A stretch of 64,000 nucleotides of DNA from contig NZ_CP042913.1 of NCBI RefSeq assembly GCF_008065115.1, positions 381,211 through 445,210 of the forward strand. Reading direction: 5' to 3'. The position numbers and the translations under genes are program-made. The DNA is from Bythopirellula goksoeyrii (GTDB taxonomy: Bacteria > Planctomycetota > Planctomycetia > Pirellulales > Lacipirellulaceae). Shown piece by piece: positions 36,823 through 45,218 of the stretch; the first letter of the stretch is position 1; every line of letters begins with the position of its first letter. The notes under the pieces are model-generated. The model was not told the DNA's origin, ran no database searches, and was given only the letters and a program-made list of their open reading frames with translations.

Positions 36823-38304
36823 CTAAAGGAGCGATTTGCGCAAGTCGCGCATCAGGTCCAGAGTAGGCTTGCCCTTTTGCTTCGCATCGAACAGCCCGGC
36901 ATGAGGGAACTCATGGGGCTCCGCATCGGTGAGTTGGTTCCAGAGCACTACCTGCACAGCCGAACGCGCTAGCAACAGCGGAAGCACAGAACCCGCCCAA
37001 TAGCGTTGGGGGTCTTGATCCGATTGATGCGATCCAGCGGGCATGTTGACTTCAATATTCTTTCTTGCAGCCGGATCGCGACTGCTATCGCTCGCTGTAG
37101 AAATACATACCATGAGCGGCAATCCCCACATACTCCACTGATCGAGCAGCTTGCCCCACTCGATGGTAGGCCGATGAAAGCTACCACCCGGATCGTACCC
37201 GGCATTGATTTCCAGAGCAAAACCTGAAATCCCCAAGTCGGCCCTCACCAACGCATCTGCATAGTGAGAAGGAGCAAGATCATCACTTTGAACGGCCAGA
37301 TACTCTCCCCATGGTTGGTCGAACGACACAACGGTTGGAGTACGAGGATCAAGGCGGCGAACCAGATCCAGTGCATTTGCTACCAAGTGCAATCGCTGTT
37401 CTTCTTCGAGAGAAAGCATCTTCCCAGTATTAATTCGTGATGCCACGACCCACAAATGCACACGTCCGGCGTACCGAGAAACGACGGCACGGACATGGTC
37501 GAGAAGCAACTGCATCAAATTATCGAAGTCTCCATCCCATAGCACCATCCAATCAGGAATACCTCGATCATCCAGTTGCAGCAAAGGTCCCGCCGAGACT
37601 TTGAGGCCTGCCTTCTGACACCAAGCGAGTTGGTCGTCTGTCTGTTTCCAATTGCGCTTTCCCTCACTCTGTTCGATGGCTCTCCAAGAAATGGGGAGTT
37701 GAATAATATTGCAGGCCTCGACGAGCTTGCGGCGGATTTCGACGTTGGGCAACTTAGGGCCCAGGTTAACTCCCATAAGCGTCGATACGGGAGTTTGCTG
37801 CAATCGAGAGGCGGTTGCCTGGCGAGAATACTCGGCCACCAACTCTTCCGAAGTTCTAAGTGCCAGATCAATTGCAGCTTCGGCCTTCTCAGCAGCCAAA
37901 GCAGGATTACTTTGATTTGTAGCGGCTCGGGAGAACAGTAGCGTGGCGTCAGAGAGTTGTTCTTCCAAGAGTGCCGGTGTCTGCATCCCCAGCCACTGCC
38001 AGATGAAGAGTCGATTGCGAATCCTTTGGATCAGGCCCCGAGCCAATTCCACTTCGAGCTGATAGGGCAATTCACGCTCCATCAGCGTGGCAGTCGCCAG
38101 AAAACATTGTCCCTGGCCATCGACTACCCAGGGGACGTAGAGGCTCCCCGACTCGTTGTTGGATCGTTCGACTACCAGCTCATCATCTTGCCAGCGAGTA
38201 CGAGTTGCCCAAGGGATTTCTTCAGCTCCCGCAACATAGATGCGTTCCAGGCCACCTTCCGGTATGCGACTTGGATCCTGTAGTCGAAATCGCAATTGTC
38301 CCAT
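36823..38304 (-). CDS. GH10-like barrel protein, acid/base residue not seen
   Basis: 493 residues. The N-terminal 170 residues are a beta-rich domain and helices. The remainder looks like a TIM barrel related to GH10 xylanases (MGVNLGPKLPN, PISWRAIEQSEGKRNWKQTDDQLAWCQKAGLKVSAGPLL). The strand that carries the acid/base Glu in GH10 (WDVVNE) reads LWVVASRIN here, so that Glu is missing. The strand FALEIN may keep the nucleophile Glu. No signal peptide is present, which is odd for a xylanase. ATG at 38304 was chosen over 38331 because AGGA lies about 10 bases upstream. Function unknown; probably not a normal xylanase. Confidence 0.8.
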   Translation of the reverse strand: MGQLRFRLQDPSRIPEGGLERIYVAGAEEIPWATRTRWQDDELVVERSNNESGSLYVPWVVDGQGQCFLATATLMERELPYQLEVELARGLIQRIRNRLFIWQWLGMQTPALLEEQLSDATLLFSRAATNQSNPALAAEKAEAAIDLALRTSEELVAEYSRQATASRLQQTPVSTLMGVNLGPKLPNVEIRRKLVEACNIIQLPISWRAIEQSEGKRNWKQTDDQLAWCQKAGLKVSAGPLLQLDDRGIPDWMVLWDGDFDNLMQLLLDHVRAVVSRYAGRVHLWVVASRINTGKMLSLEEEQRLHLVANALDLVRRLDPRTPTVVSFDQPWGEYLAVQSDDLAPSHYADALVRADLGISGFALEINAGYDPGGSFHRPTIEWGKLLDQWSMWGLPLMVCISTASDSSRDPAARKNIEVNMPAGSHQSDQDPQRYWAGSVLPLLLARSAVQVVLWNQLTDAEPHEFPHAGLFDAKQKGKPTLDLMRDLRKSLL

Positions 38305-38572
38305 GTAGTAAGTTTCCTGGTACGTCCACACTTGCCCAAGGTGTGTGGGCGACTTGCGTGCTTAAACCGATAGTCTAACACCTAATCTTATGGAGGGGGA
38401 ATGCCAACGATTTTTTCTGCAAACGGAATTTTCTAGCCGTCGGTGGCAACTCGTAGCTGCATCGCGGAAAGGGGTGCCCGCAGACAAACTATTCCGCTAT
38501 ATTTGAAGTCTAACTCCCGGTGGACTTCACTACACTCGAATTCTAGCAAGTGCCTGCATCTGGAAACTTAAT

Positions 38573-39463
38573 ATGACTTCACCACTCTTACAAACCGAAT
38601 TGTCCGGTCTCCCAGTCACCCGCGGAAAGGTCCGCGATGTGTACGACTTGGGCGAGAATCTCCTTTTGGTGAGCACCGACCGGATCAGTGCATTTGATTG
38701 GGTTTTGCCCACGGGAATCCCCGACAAGGGGCGCGTACTGACCCAACTCAGCAACTTCTGGTTCAAGCATCTCAATATCCCTAACCATCTGCTCGAAACC
38801 GAAGTCGAAGCGATGAACCTGCCGGCCGACTCAGACTTGGAATCTCTTTCTGGTCGCACGATCCTCGTGCGCAAGACCGAAGTCGTGCCGATCGAGTGCG
38901 TAGTCCGTGGGTTTATCTCGGGTTCGGCTTGGCAAGAATATTATAATACGGGCAAAGTGTGCGGGATCGAACTACCCACGGGGCTTGAAGAATCTGCCCG
39001 GCTACCCTCCATGATTTTCTCACCCGCCACCAAGGCAGCAAAAGGGGAGCATGACGAGAACATCACGTTCGCTGAGATGTGTGATCGAGTGGGGGTTGAT
39101 CTCGCCGATAGGCTAAGACACTTGAGTATCGAAACCTACCAACAGGGTGCCGCACACGCGCATGAGAAAGGAATCATCGTCGCCGACACCAAATTTGAAT
39201 TCGGCGTAGTCGGCGGAGAAATCATCCTTGTCGACGAAGTATTGACACCTGATAGCTCCCGATTCTGGCCAGCCGATCTTTATGAACCGGGCCACGCGCA
39301 ACCTTCGTTCGACAAACAATTCGTGCGCGATTGGCTCTCTGAGAGTGGCTGGGACAAAGACAGCCCCCCCCCCGAACTCCCCGAAAATGTAGTCGCACGA
39401 ACTCGCGAAAAATACATCGAGGCCTACGAGCGAATCACCGGCGAACCGTTCGCGTGGAAATAA
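38573..39463 (+). CDS. purC: SAICAR synthetase PurC
   Basis: Phosphoribosylaminoimidazole-succinocarboxamide synthase of the purine pathway, joining CAIR and aspartate with ATP. 296 residues, with the N-terminal KVRDVYDLGENLLLVSTDRISAFD, then FISGSAWQEY, and IVDTKFEFG-like text (IVADTKFEFGVVGGEIILVDEVLTPDSSRFW) with the conserved metal and substrate residues. The length fits the yeast-type/long bacterial subgroup. There is no obvious Shine-Dalgarno sequence. The insertion sequence starts 76 bases after its stop. Confidence 0.96.
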   Translation: MTSPLLQTELSGLPVTRGKVRDVYDLGENLLLVSTDRISAFDWVLPTGIPDKGRVLTQLSNFWFKHLNIPNHLLETEVEAMNLPADSDLESLSGRTILVRKTEVVPIECVVRGFISGSAWQEYYNTGKVCGIELPTGLEESARLPSMIFSPATKAAKGEHDENITFAEMCDRVGVDLADRLRHLSIETYQQGAAHAHEKGIIVADTKFEFGVVGGEIILVDEVLTPDSSRFWPADLYEPGHAQPSFDKQFVRDWLSESGWDKDSPPPELPENVVARTREKYIEAYERITGEPFAWK

Positions 39464-39529
39464 GCGAGCCCGAAGCGGTATTGCCAGGAGTTCTAGACCT
39501 TACTCCATCGACACTCGGCAACTCGGGGC

Positions 39530-39557
39530 ACTAACATTCTAGGAGAACTGCAAAGTC
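39530..39557. repeat. Left target duplication and inverted repeat of the IS
   Basis: The 10-bp target duplication ACTAACATTC (39530-39539) is followed by the left terminal inverted repeat (39540-39557), whose inner 14 bases are AGAACTGCAAAGTC. It matches the right end at 16 of 18 positions. Confidence 0.88.
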
Positions 39558-40782
39558 AGGAATTGAGCAGCTGGAGCCCGTTGGCGGGGCACCAGGCAAT
39601 GTAGTCCGCCGCAGCTCGAACGGGTAAGTTGGGGTCGGATCGTAGCCGATGGATCGAGAGGGCGGCGTTGTTGATCGCCGCCATGCAAGCAGAGAGACCT
39701 GGCCGACGGGTATGGTGACGATCCTCGTCCCACCAGCGGTCTTTCAGAAAGTGCAAGCTGTTTTCTATTCGCCAGTGCTGGCGAACGTGCCGCAAGAGAT
39801 CGGCGGCGGTGACCTGATTGGGATCAAGGCTGCTCACATAGTAGCGAGTATCATGCAGAACGATTTTGCCATCATCAGCACGTAACTCACGATCTACACG
39901 CAGAGCAATTTGACAACCGGACAGATCGAGCGTCTCCCGGATATAATCCGCGTTGTCTAAATCCACCCATAAACGACGGGTTTCCTGCAAGGCCCCTTTT
40001 TTTCGGTCGTCTTGGCTGCCGGCATTCGCTCGGCAGCTTGGGCGAAGCAGTGTTCTAAAGCGTCAAGCGTATCCCCCTGGTTGGCCTCGATCTGTAACAA
40101 ATAGTCGCGATTCTTTTTGCAGATCAGCTCGGCCAACGGACGCTGGGCGAACATCGCGTCACCAGTGATTAGCTGTAACATCGGATAGGTGTCGAGCAGT
40201 GTTTGCAGATGACGACGCAAGAGGGTCGGTTCGTTGGTTTTCTCGGCCCCAGTCGACCATTGGCCAACAACTGCTTGCAGGTCATGCACAAACGCGTTGA
40301 GCATATGCAGCGGACGACCGTTGTCGTCAAGTCCTTGCTTAGCCGTTTTCCCGTCGACGGCAACCACTCCTTCGCTGGGCGTTTCCGTTAAACAGTTCCG
40401 CAACCAGACGTCCAACGCTGCTTGAAACTCAGACACACTACATTGGGCCAACGTGCGGCTAAGCGTGGTGGCACAAGGGGGTTCATCTCGATCAAATCCT
40501 AGCGGCTCCTTGAGTTCATTCCAGTGAATGCCGGCCCAGCGAACGAGCACTTCCATTTCGCGAATCCGAGCCAGCATTCCCAGCAACATGAGAGTAACGA
40601 TGCCAGCAAACGGATGTCGCACGCCCCGTGGGCAACAGGGATCGTCGAGTTGAGAAAACGCGTCGAGAAGAGTTTCAGTATGCACCGTAAAGGCTCCTTC
40701 CAAGAAAAGAGCCCCCCTGATATGCCTATCTACGGGGTGAATACGGCTTAGGTTCGGCTAAAAAGACTTTGCAGTTCTTCTG
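39540..40782 (-). mobile_element. ISAs1-like insertion sequence, 1243 bp
   Basis: A complete element between purC and aroC. It has 18-bp terminal inverted repeats (16 of 18 matching), flanking 10-bp direct repeats ACTAACATTC, and a transposase of the ISAs1 family on the minus strand. The size is normal for that family. The intact target duplication indicates insertion without later rearrangement. It lies in intergenic DNA and does not disrupt a recognisable gene. Confidence 0.93.
39556..40685 (-). pseudogene. ISAs1 family transposase in two frames
   Basis: The first part (40685 to about 40010) holds the family's N-terminal domain (DPCCPRGVRHPFAGIVTLMLLG) and the start of the DDE domain (VVAVDGKTAKQG, then LITGDAMFAQ). 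The second part (39990-39556), in the -1 frame, holds the rest (DTRYYVSSLD, then QHWRIENSLHFLKDRWWDEDRHH, with the catalytic Glu). The switch is at a run of seven A then four G (about 40001-40015); the upstream frame ends soon after at a TAG. Either one A was lost from an original A8, or -1 slippage on A AAA AAG joins the frames. GTG at 40685 was chosen for its GGAG 8 bases upstream. Confidence 0.88.
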
Positions 40783-40792
40783 ACTAACATTC
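40765..40792. repeat. Right inverted repeat and target duplication of the IS
   Basis: The right terminal inverted repeat (40765-40782, inner part GACTTTGCAGTTCT) is followed by the second copy of the target duplication ACTAACATTC (40783-40792). Confidence 0.88.
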
Positions 40793-40963
40793 CTGGCTCG
40801 CCTACAGCTAGCACCCCGCCTGCAGCTTTGCCTATCCTTTCATAATTCGCCATTCATTGTAGAATGACTCCTTGCTTCGACTTGCAGGAAAGCTAGCGAG
40901 AAAGTACTCTCCCGCCCGGACCCTATCTGTTTTCTAGCCACTAACCTCTAGCCTCAAACTCCT

Positions 40964-42103
40964 ATGCTCCGTTATTGGACCGCCGGTGAATCCCACGGCA
41001 AAACATTGATTGCCCTGGTGGATGGTTTCCCCGCAGGGGTGACGATCGACACCGATGTAATCGACGTGGAACTCAAACGTCGTCAGGGTGGCTATGGTCG
41101 CGGAGGTCGACAACGGATCGAGACCGATAAGGTTGACGTGCGGACGGGTGTCTGGCACGGCATGACCCTGGGCAGCCCGATTGCGCTGGAAGTAGTTAAC
41201 CGCGACTACAAGCTCGAACGACTCGACGATCTGCCGCGCCCTCGACCAGGTCACGGCGATCTCACCGGTGCGATCAAGTTTCTCGGTAGCATCCGTGGAA
41301 TCCTGGAACGGGCATCGGCGCGCGAAACGGCTGTTCGGGTAGCAGCTGGTGCACTTGCTAAACAATTGCTCTCCGCGTTCGATATCACAGTCTTCGGCTA
41401 CGTTACCGAGGTGGGGGGAGAAGAAATCAAACCAGTCGAGGGAACGCTGGACGAATTGCGCGCGATCCGCGATAAGAGTGAATTGTATGGTTTGAACCTG
41501 GAACGCGATCCCGCAATCAAGGCACTCATCGACCGCGCCGGCAAGGACGGGGACACGCTCGGCGGCATCATCGAAGTGCGGGTCGATGGTGTTCCCTTCG
41601 GCTTGGGAACGCATGCTCAGTGGGACCGCAAGCTTGATGGCCGACTAGCTCAAGCAGTGATGGCCGTCCAGGCGATCAAAGGGGTCGAAATCGGCATGGG
41701 TTTTGAAGCCGCTCGTCGTCCTGGTTCCCAAGTGCATGATCCCATTCATTATGACGCCAGTAAGAAAGAGACATCCAGTCTTGGCTACACGCGTCCCACG
41801 AACAATGCCGGCGGTTTGGAAGCTGGCATGACCAACGGACAGCCGATCGTGATTCGAGCAGCCAAGAAACCGATCAGCACTCTGGCCAAGCCGCTTGAGT
41901 CAATCAACCTCGACACCAAAGAACCCGAAGAAGCTAGCTACGAACGGAGCGACGTCTGTGCAATCTCCGCTGCAAGCGTAATCGTCGAAAATGTTGTGGC
42001 CTTTGAGGTCGCCTGTGCCGTCGTCGATAAATTCGGCGGTGACAACTTGCCTGAAATGTTAGGCCGCTACGAACTGTTTTTGAAAATGGCCCGCGATCGA
42101 TAA
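40964..42103 (+). CDS. aroC: Chorismate synthase
   Basis: Converts 5-enolpyruvylshikimate 3-phosphate to chorismate, the last step of the common aromatic pathway, using reduced FMN. 379 residues. The N-terminal signature is GESHGKTLIALVDGFPAG, then RRQGGYGRGGRQRIETDKV, HGDLTGAIKF and ERASARETA. The C-terminal region SNVCAI-type (RSDVCAISAASVIVENVVAFE) is intact. The start is preceded by a CTAACC/CTAGCC leader with no Shine-Dalgarno sequence. Confidence 0.97.
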   Translation: MLRYWTAGESHGKTLIALVDGFPAGVTIDTDVIDVELKRRQGGYGRGGRQRIETDKVDVRTGVWHGMTLGSPIALEVVNRDYKLERLDDLPRPRPGHGDLTGAIKFLGSIRGILERASARETAVRVAAGALAKQLLSAFDITVFGYVTEVGGEEIKPVEGTLDELRAIRDKSELYGLNLERDPAIKALIDRAGKDGDTLGGIIEVRVDGVPFGLGTHAQWDRKLDGRLAQAVMAVQAIKGVEIGMGFEAARRPGSQVHDPIHYDASKKETSSLGYTRPTNNAGGLEAGMTNGQPIVIRAAKKPISTLAKPLESINLDTKEPEEASYERSDVCAISAASVIVENVVAFEVACAVVDKFGGDNLPEMLGRYELFLKMARDR

Positions 42104-42149
42104 TCAGTTTCTCCTCCAGATACCAATCATCAACCACTAGGGAACACGG

Positions 42150-43391
42150 ATGTTCTCGATGCATGAAAGAACTCAGCGCCGGATTTGTCGCGTCGTATAC
42201 GTTCTGGTGAGCATAGTGCCCACCGTTCTTGCGGTGGCCTTCGTGCTCTACTTTCACCGCCCCTGGCAGGAGCGTGATTGGCAGCAACGGCTTGAGAACA
42301 ACCTCCACGTTCGCGCCAGTGTCTCTCAAGTGACAGCCCCTCGCCCTGGTGGACGAGATCTCTACGACATCCGTCTCGCTGACCTGTCGTCGCGTAAAAA
42401 AATCGCTTCGATCGACAAGCTACAACTGCTTTCTGATGGTTCTGTTCATTCTGGACAAGTCGAATTGACTTTCCAAGAGTTGAACGAACTTGCGAGAATT
42501 GTGCAAAATTGGTTCGGAGCAGATGAGCCTGCCTCAGCCGATTTCACAGCGGATAGACTATTGCTTTCTCGTGGCGAGGACGAGGTTTGCGTACTAACGA
42601 ATGTCCAATTATCCATCGACGGTGCCACTACGCAAAACCGCAAGTTGTCTTTTCAAGCCAACTTGAATACTGAGCAGTCCAGACAAGCCTGTGTACGAAT
42701 TCAAGGCGAGCGAGATACCGCTGGCTACTGGGATGTCTTTCTGGACTGCCGAGAATGCCAGATACCAGCTTGGTACTTCACGGACTTTCTTCCCGGAGCA
42801 ACTCGATGGAATAATGCACGCTTCGGCGGAACAGTGCGGTTGCATTGCGAGAATAACAATGTGGAAGGCTCCTTGGAGGGTACTTTTACTTCAGTAGATC
42901 TTCAAACATGGCTCGGCGAAGATTCCCCTCATAAGCTTCGTGGCACAGCCAATCTGCAACTGGATAAATGCTCGTGGGTCAACCATCGAGTCGTTGAGGT
43001 GCAAGGATCGCTTAAATCAGAGCCCGGTCAGATTGGTCACTCGCTCATCTCAGCACTAGCAAACTCACCGTATTGTGAATTGGGTAAGAGTTTTACAGGC
43101 TCTTTGTCGGACGAGATACTATCTTTTGAAAAACTCGCCTGTAGTTTTAGCTTGAATGCGGCCGGGCTGACGGTCACCGGCAATTGTCTCGCTCCCTCGC
43201 CTGAAATGGCTGGATGTCTCTTGATTAGTGACAGTAGACCTCTGCTCGTACAACCGACGTGTCCTCATGTGCCTTTGCCTTACTTTGTGCAGGTCTTCTG
43301 CCCACTAGAAAAATATTGGCTTCCCGGAATGCGTAGGGCAGTAGATCTGGCAGAACTCTTGCCGGAGCCAGAACATGCGATCAAGAAATAG
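42150..43391 (+). CDS. Membrane-anchored protein of unknown function
   Basis: 413 residues with one N-terminal membrane segment (about residues 16-36, VVYVLVSIVPTVLAVAFVLY) and a large, mostly beta-type domain outside the cytoplasm. The body alternates short strands and is reminiscent of AsmA/DUF-type membrane-anchored beta proteins (for example TADRLLLSRGEDEVCVLTNVQLSIDG, and later FGGTVRLHCENNNVEGSLEGTF), but I cannot name a family. It starts 46 bases after aroC on the same strand and may share its transcript. It ends 102 bases from the convergent cyclase gene. Confidence 0.75.
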   Translation: MFSMHERTQRRICRVVYVLVSIVPTVLAVAFVLYFHRPWQERDWQQRLENNLHVRASVSQVTAPRPGGRDLYDIRLADLSSRKKIASIDKLQLLSDGSVHSGQVELTFQELNELARIVQNWFGADEPASADFTADRLLLSRGEDEVCVLTNVQLSIDGATTQNRKLSFQANLNTEQSRQACVRIQGERDTAGYWDVFLDCRECQIPAWYFTDFLPGATRWNNARFGGTVRLHCENNNVEGSLEGTFTSVDLQTWLGEDSPHKLRGTANLQLDKCSWVNHRVVEVQGSLKSEPGQIGHSLISALANSPYCELGKSFTGSLSDEILSFEKLACSFSLNAAGLTVTGNCLAPSPEMAGCLLISDSRPLLVQPTCPHVPLPYFVQVFCPLEKYWLPGMRRAVDLAELLPEPEHAIKK

Positions 43392-43493
43392 TTCTTCTAG
43401 ACTTCTCGATCACCTGGCCGGTGGACAACGTCCGCCGGGCAGTCTCAGACAAAAGTCATGGTCCGGCTAGGTAAAACCTTCACAACAACGAGT

Positions 43494-44936
43494 TCATTTT
43501 TCAAGAATATCAACTACTGAATCTCTATTCCCGGTACCATTATCTGAAGCTCTCCGACCGATTTCTGCTTGGCGCATTGCCGTAGCTTGATTCGCCAAAA
43601 AACGTGCCGGTAAGCTTGAATCAAGTTTCACGAGTTCAGATAATAGCGCCTCGACCTGTGCGAATTCACCCGCTTCGTAGTTTTGCAGTGCTTGGGTATA
43701 TTGCTCGAGATGCCTCATACGTTCCGCCAAAGAACTTGGTGGATAGACTGCAAATAATTCCACCGGTTTCTCCAGTCCGGGTAGCCGAGCCGTACAAACC
43801 CGTAGGGTAAGGAATTTGTTCGTCAGTTTCTTCTGTGTGGCTCCCGTGATGAGCACTGGTGTCTCAAGCTGCTTTGTTGCACCCTGAACTCGACTGGCTA
43901 GGTTGACGTTGCTTCCTCGTGGCCCGTACTTCAAGCGACTCTGAGTCCCCGCGTTGCCTACCAACACTTCCCCCGTGTGTATGCCAATGCCCAATTCCAA
44001 GGGAGCTTGAATCGTGGGTAGCCACTTCTCAGAGACGTGTGTCAAGGTATCAGACATTGCAAGTGCCGTCCCACATGCCAAGTCTGCCTGTTCGGATTGG
44101 TCGAGTGGTGCATTCCACATCGCCAGCAGTCCGTCGCCGAAGTAGTCCACTATAATGCCTGCATGCTCAATCACCGCTGCGGTGAAAACTTCCATCACAT
44201 CGCCGAGCAGCCGATAGCACTTGTCCGGTGGCAGACTCTCCGCCAAAGAAGTAAATCCGCGTAAATCGGAAAACAGCAGCGTTACTTCTCGTAGTTGGCC
44301 AGCAAGACACTCCGGATGGCGTTGAATATGCCCCGCAACTGTCGGTGAGAAGGCCTGTTCCAACAACGCAAGGCTGCGTGCAGCGGCAGTCTCTTGCTTG
44401 ATACGTGAAATTCCCACCGCAAGCGATTCGGCCAGCACCTGGAGCATCCGCGCTTCGAATGGCCGTATACCCCTCCGCCGGTTTTCTCCGGAATGGTGGC
44501 GCAAGCCATAGACACACCCTATCAACCCACCTGAAGAATCAAGTACTGGCGCGATGGCAATAGAATGCGATTCGCTGCCTCCTGATTCATCCTCAGAATT
44601 TGTTTGAAAATGAGTGACAGGGTTTTCTACGAGCATCGCCAAGATTGTTGGATCAGTCTCCACCTCCTGCGAGGAATCGATACCGTCAGTAGCAAGCTCT
44701 ATCCAACTCCCACCTTCTGACTGATTTTCACAACTCAATACCCAGGTAAAATCGAAACCGATTGTGTCTACAGCAAAGCGTGCAGCGTCAGCAAAGAAAG
44801 CTGGCGAGTCAGCAGACGCCCGTTGCAACTGGGCGATGGCCGACAGCCACCTGCTCCAGGTACGTGACGAAGGCCCATCAGTAAGGGTCACGTGCTCCTC
44901 GGGTTGCATCAAATCTGTGAGCGCAGAGTTATCCAA
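43494..44936 (-). CDS. GAF-domain class III adenylate/guanylate cyclase
   Basis: 480 residues. The GAF-like sensory domain is at about 25-190 (AIAPVLDSSGGLIGCVYGLRHH, MLQVLAESLAVGISR). The catalytic domain is at about 225-400, with the first metal Asp in LLFSDLRGFTSLAES and the second in VDYFGDGLLAMWNAP. The transition-state Asn/Arg pair is in SNVNLASRV. The base-selecting Lys/Asp are not canonical, so cAMP versus cGMP cannot be read off. The last 80 residues are helical. The start is a TTG with AGGT upstream. It is divergent from a redox gene series that includes a cyclic-nucleotide-binding protein, the obvious receiver of its product. Confidence 0.9.
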   Translation of the reverse strand: MDNSALTDLMQPEEHVTLTDGPSSRTWSRWLSAIAQLQRASADSPAFFADAARFAVDTIGFDFTWVLSCENQSEGGSWIELATDGIDSSQEVETDPTILAMLVENPVTHFQTNSEDESGGSESHSIAIAPVLDSSGGLIGCVYGLRHHSGENRRRGIRPFEARMLQVLAESLAVGISRIKQETAAARSLALLEQAFSPTVAGHIQRHPECLAGQLREVTLLFSDLRGFTSLAESLPPDKCYRLLGDVMEVFTAAVIEHAGIIVDYFGDGLLAMWNAPLDQSEQADLACGTALAMSDTLTHVSEKWLPTIQAPLELGIGIHTGEVLVGNAGTQSRLKYGPRGSNVNLASRVQGATKQLETPVLITGATQKKLTNKFLTLRVCTARLPGLEKPVELFAVYPPSSLAERMRHLEQYTQALQNYEAGEFAQVEALLSELVKLDSSLPARFLANQATAMRQAEIGRRASDNGTGNRDSVVDILEK

Positions 44937-45218
44937 TGGGGGGACCTATTCGTGTAAGAATGGGGGTACGCAGCATTGAGCATCGAGTTGTCGTGCTGGA
45001 TCTGGAAACTAAAGGGGTCTGTATTCCTTGCCGTTATCAGAAGATAGGTTATTTGGCACTGCTTCGATGGCGATACCTCCCTCAAAACCCATACCACCGA
45101 CCGCTAGCAGTGACTGCGATTTGTTCTCGACACATACTCGAGGTTGCGAAATAATGCCGTTCTTTGGCCTACTGCTGGCGCGGGAAGGCGATAGTTTGAG
45201 TTCTTGCAAGGATGCAAT

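Noticed and set aside
40934-41614. Minus-strand frame of about 225 codons
   Set aside because: Antisense to aroC, which is intact and conserved.
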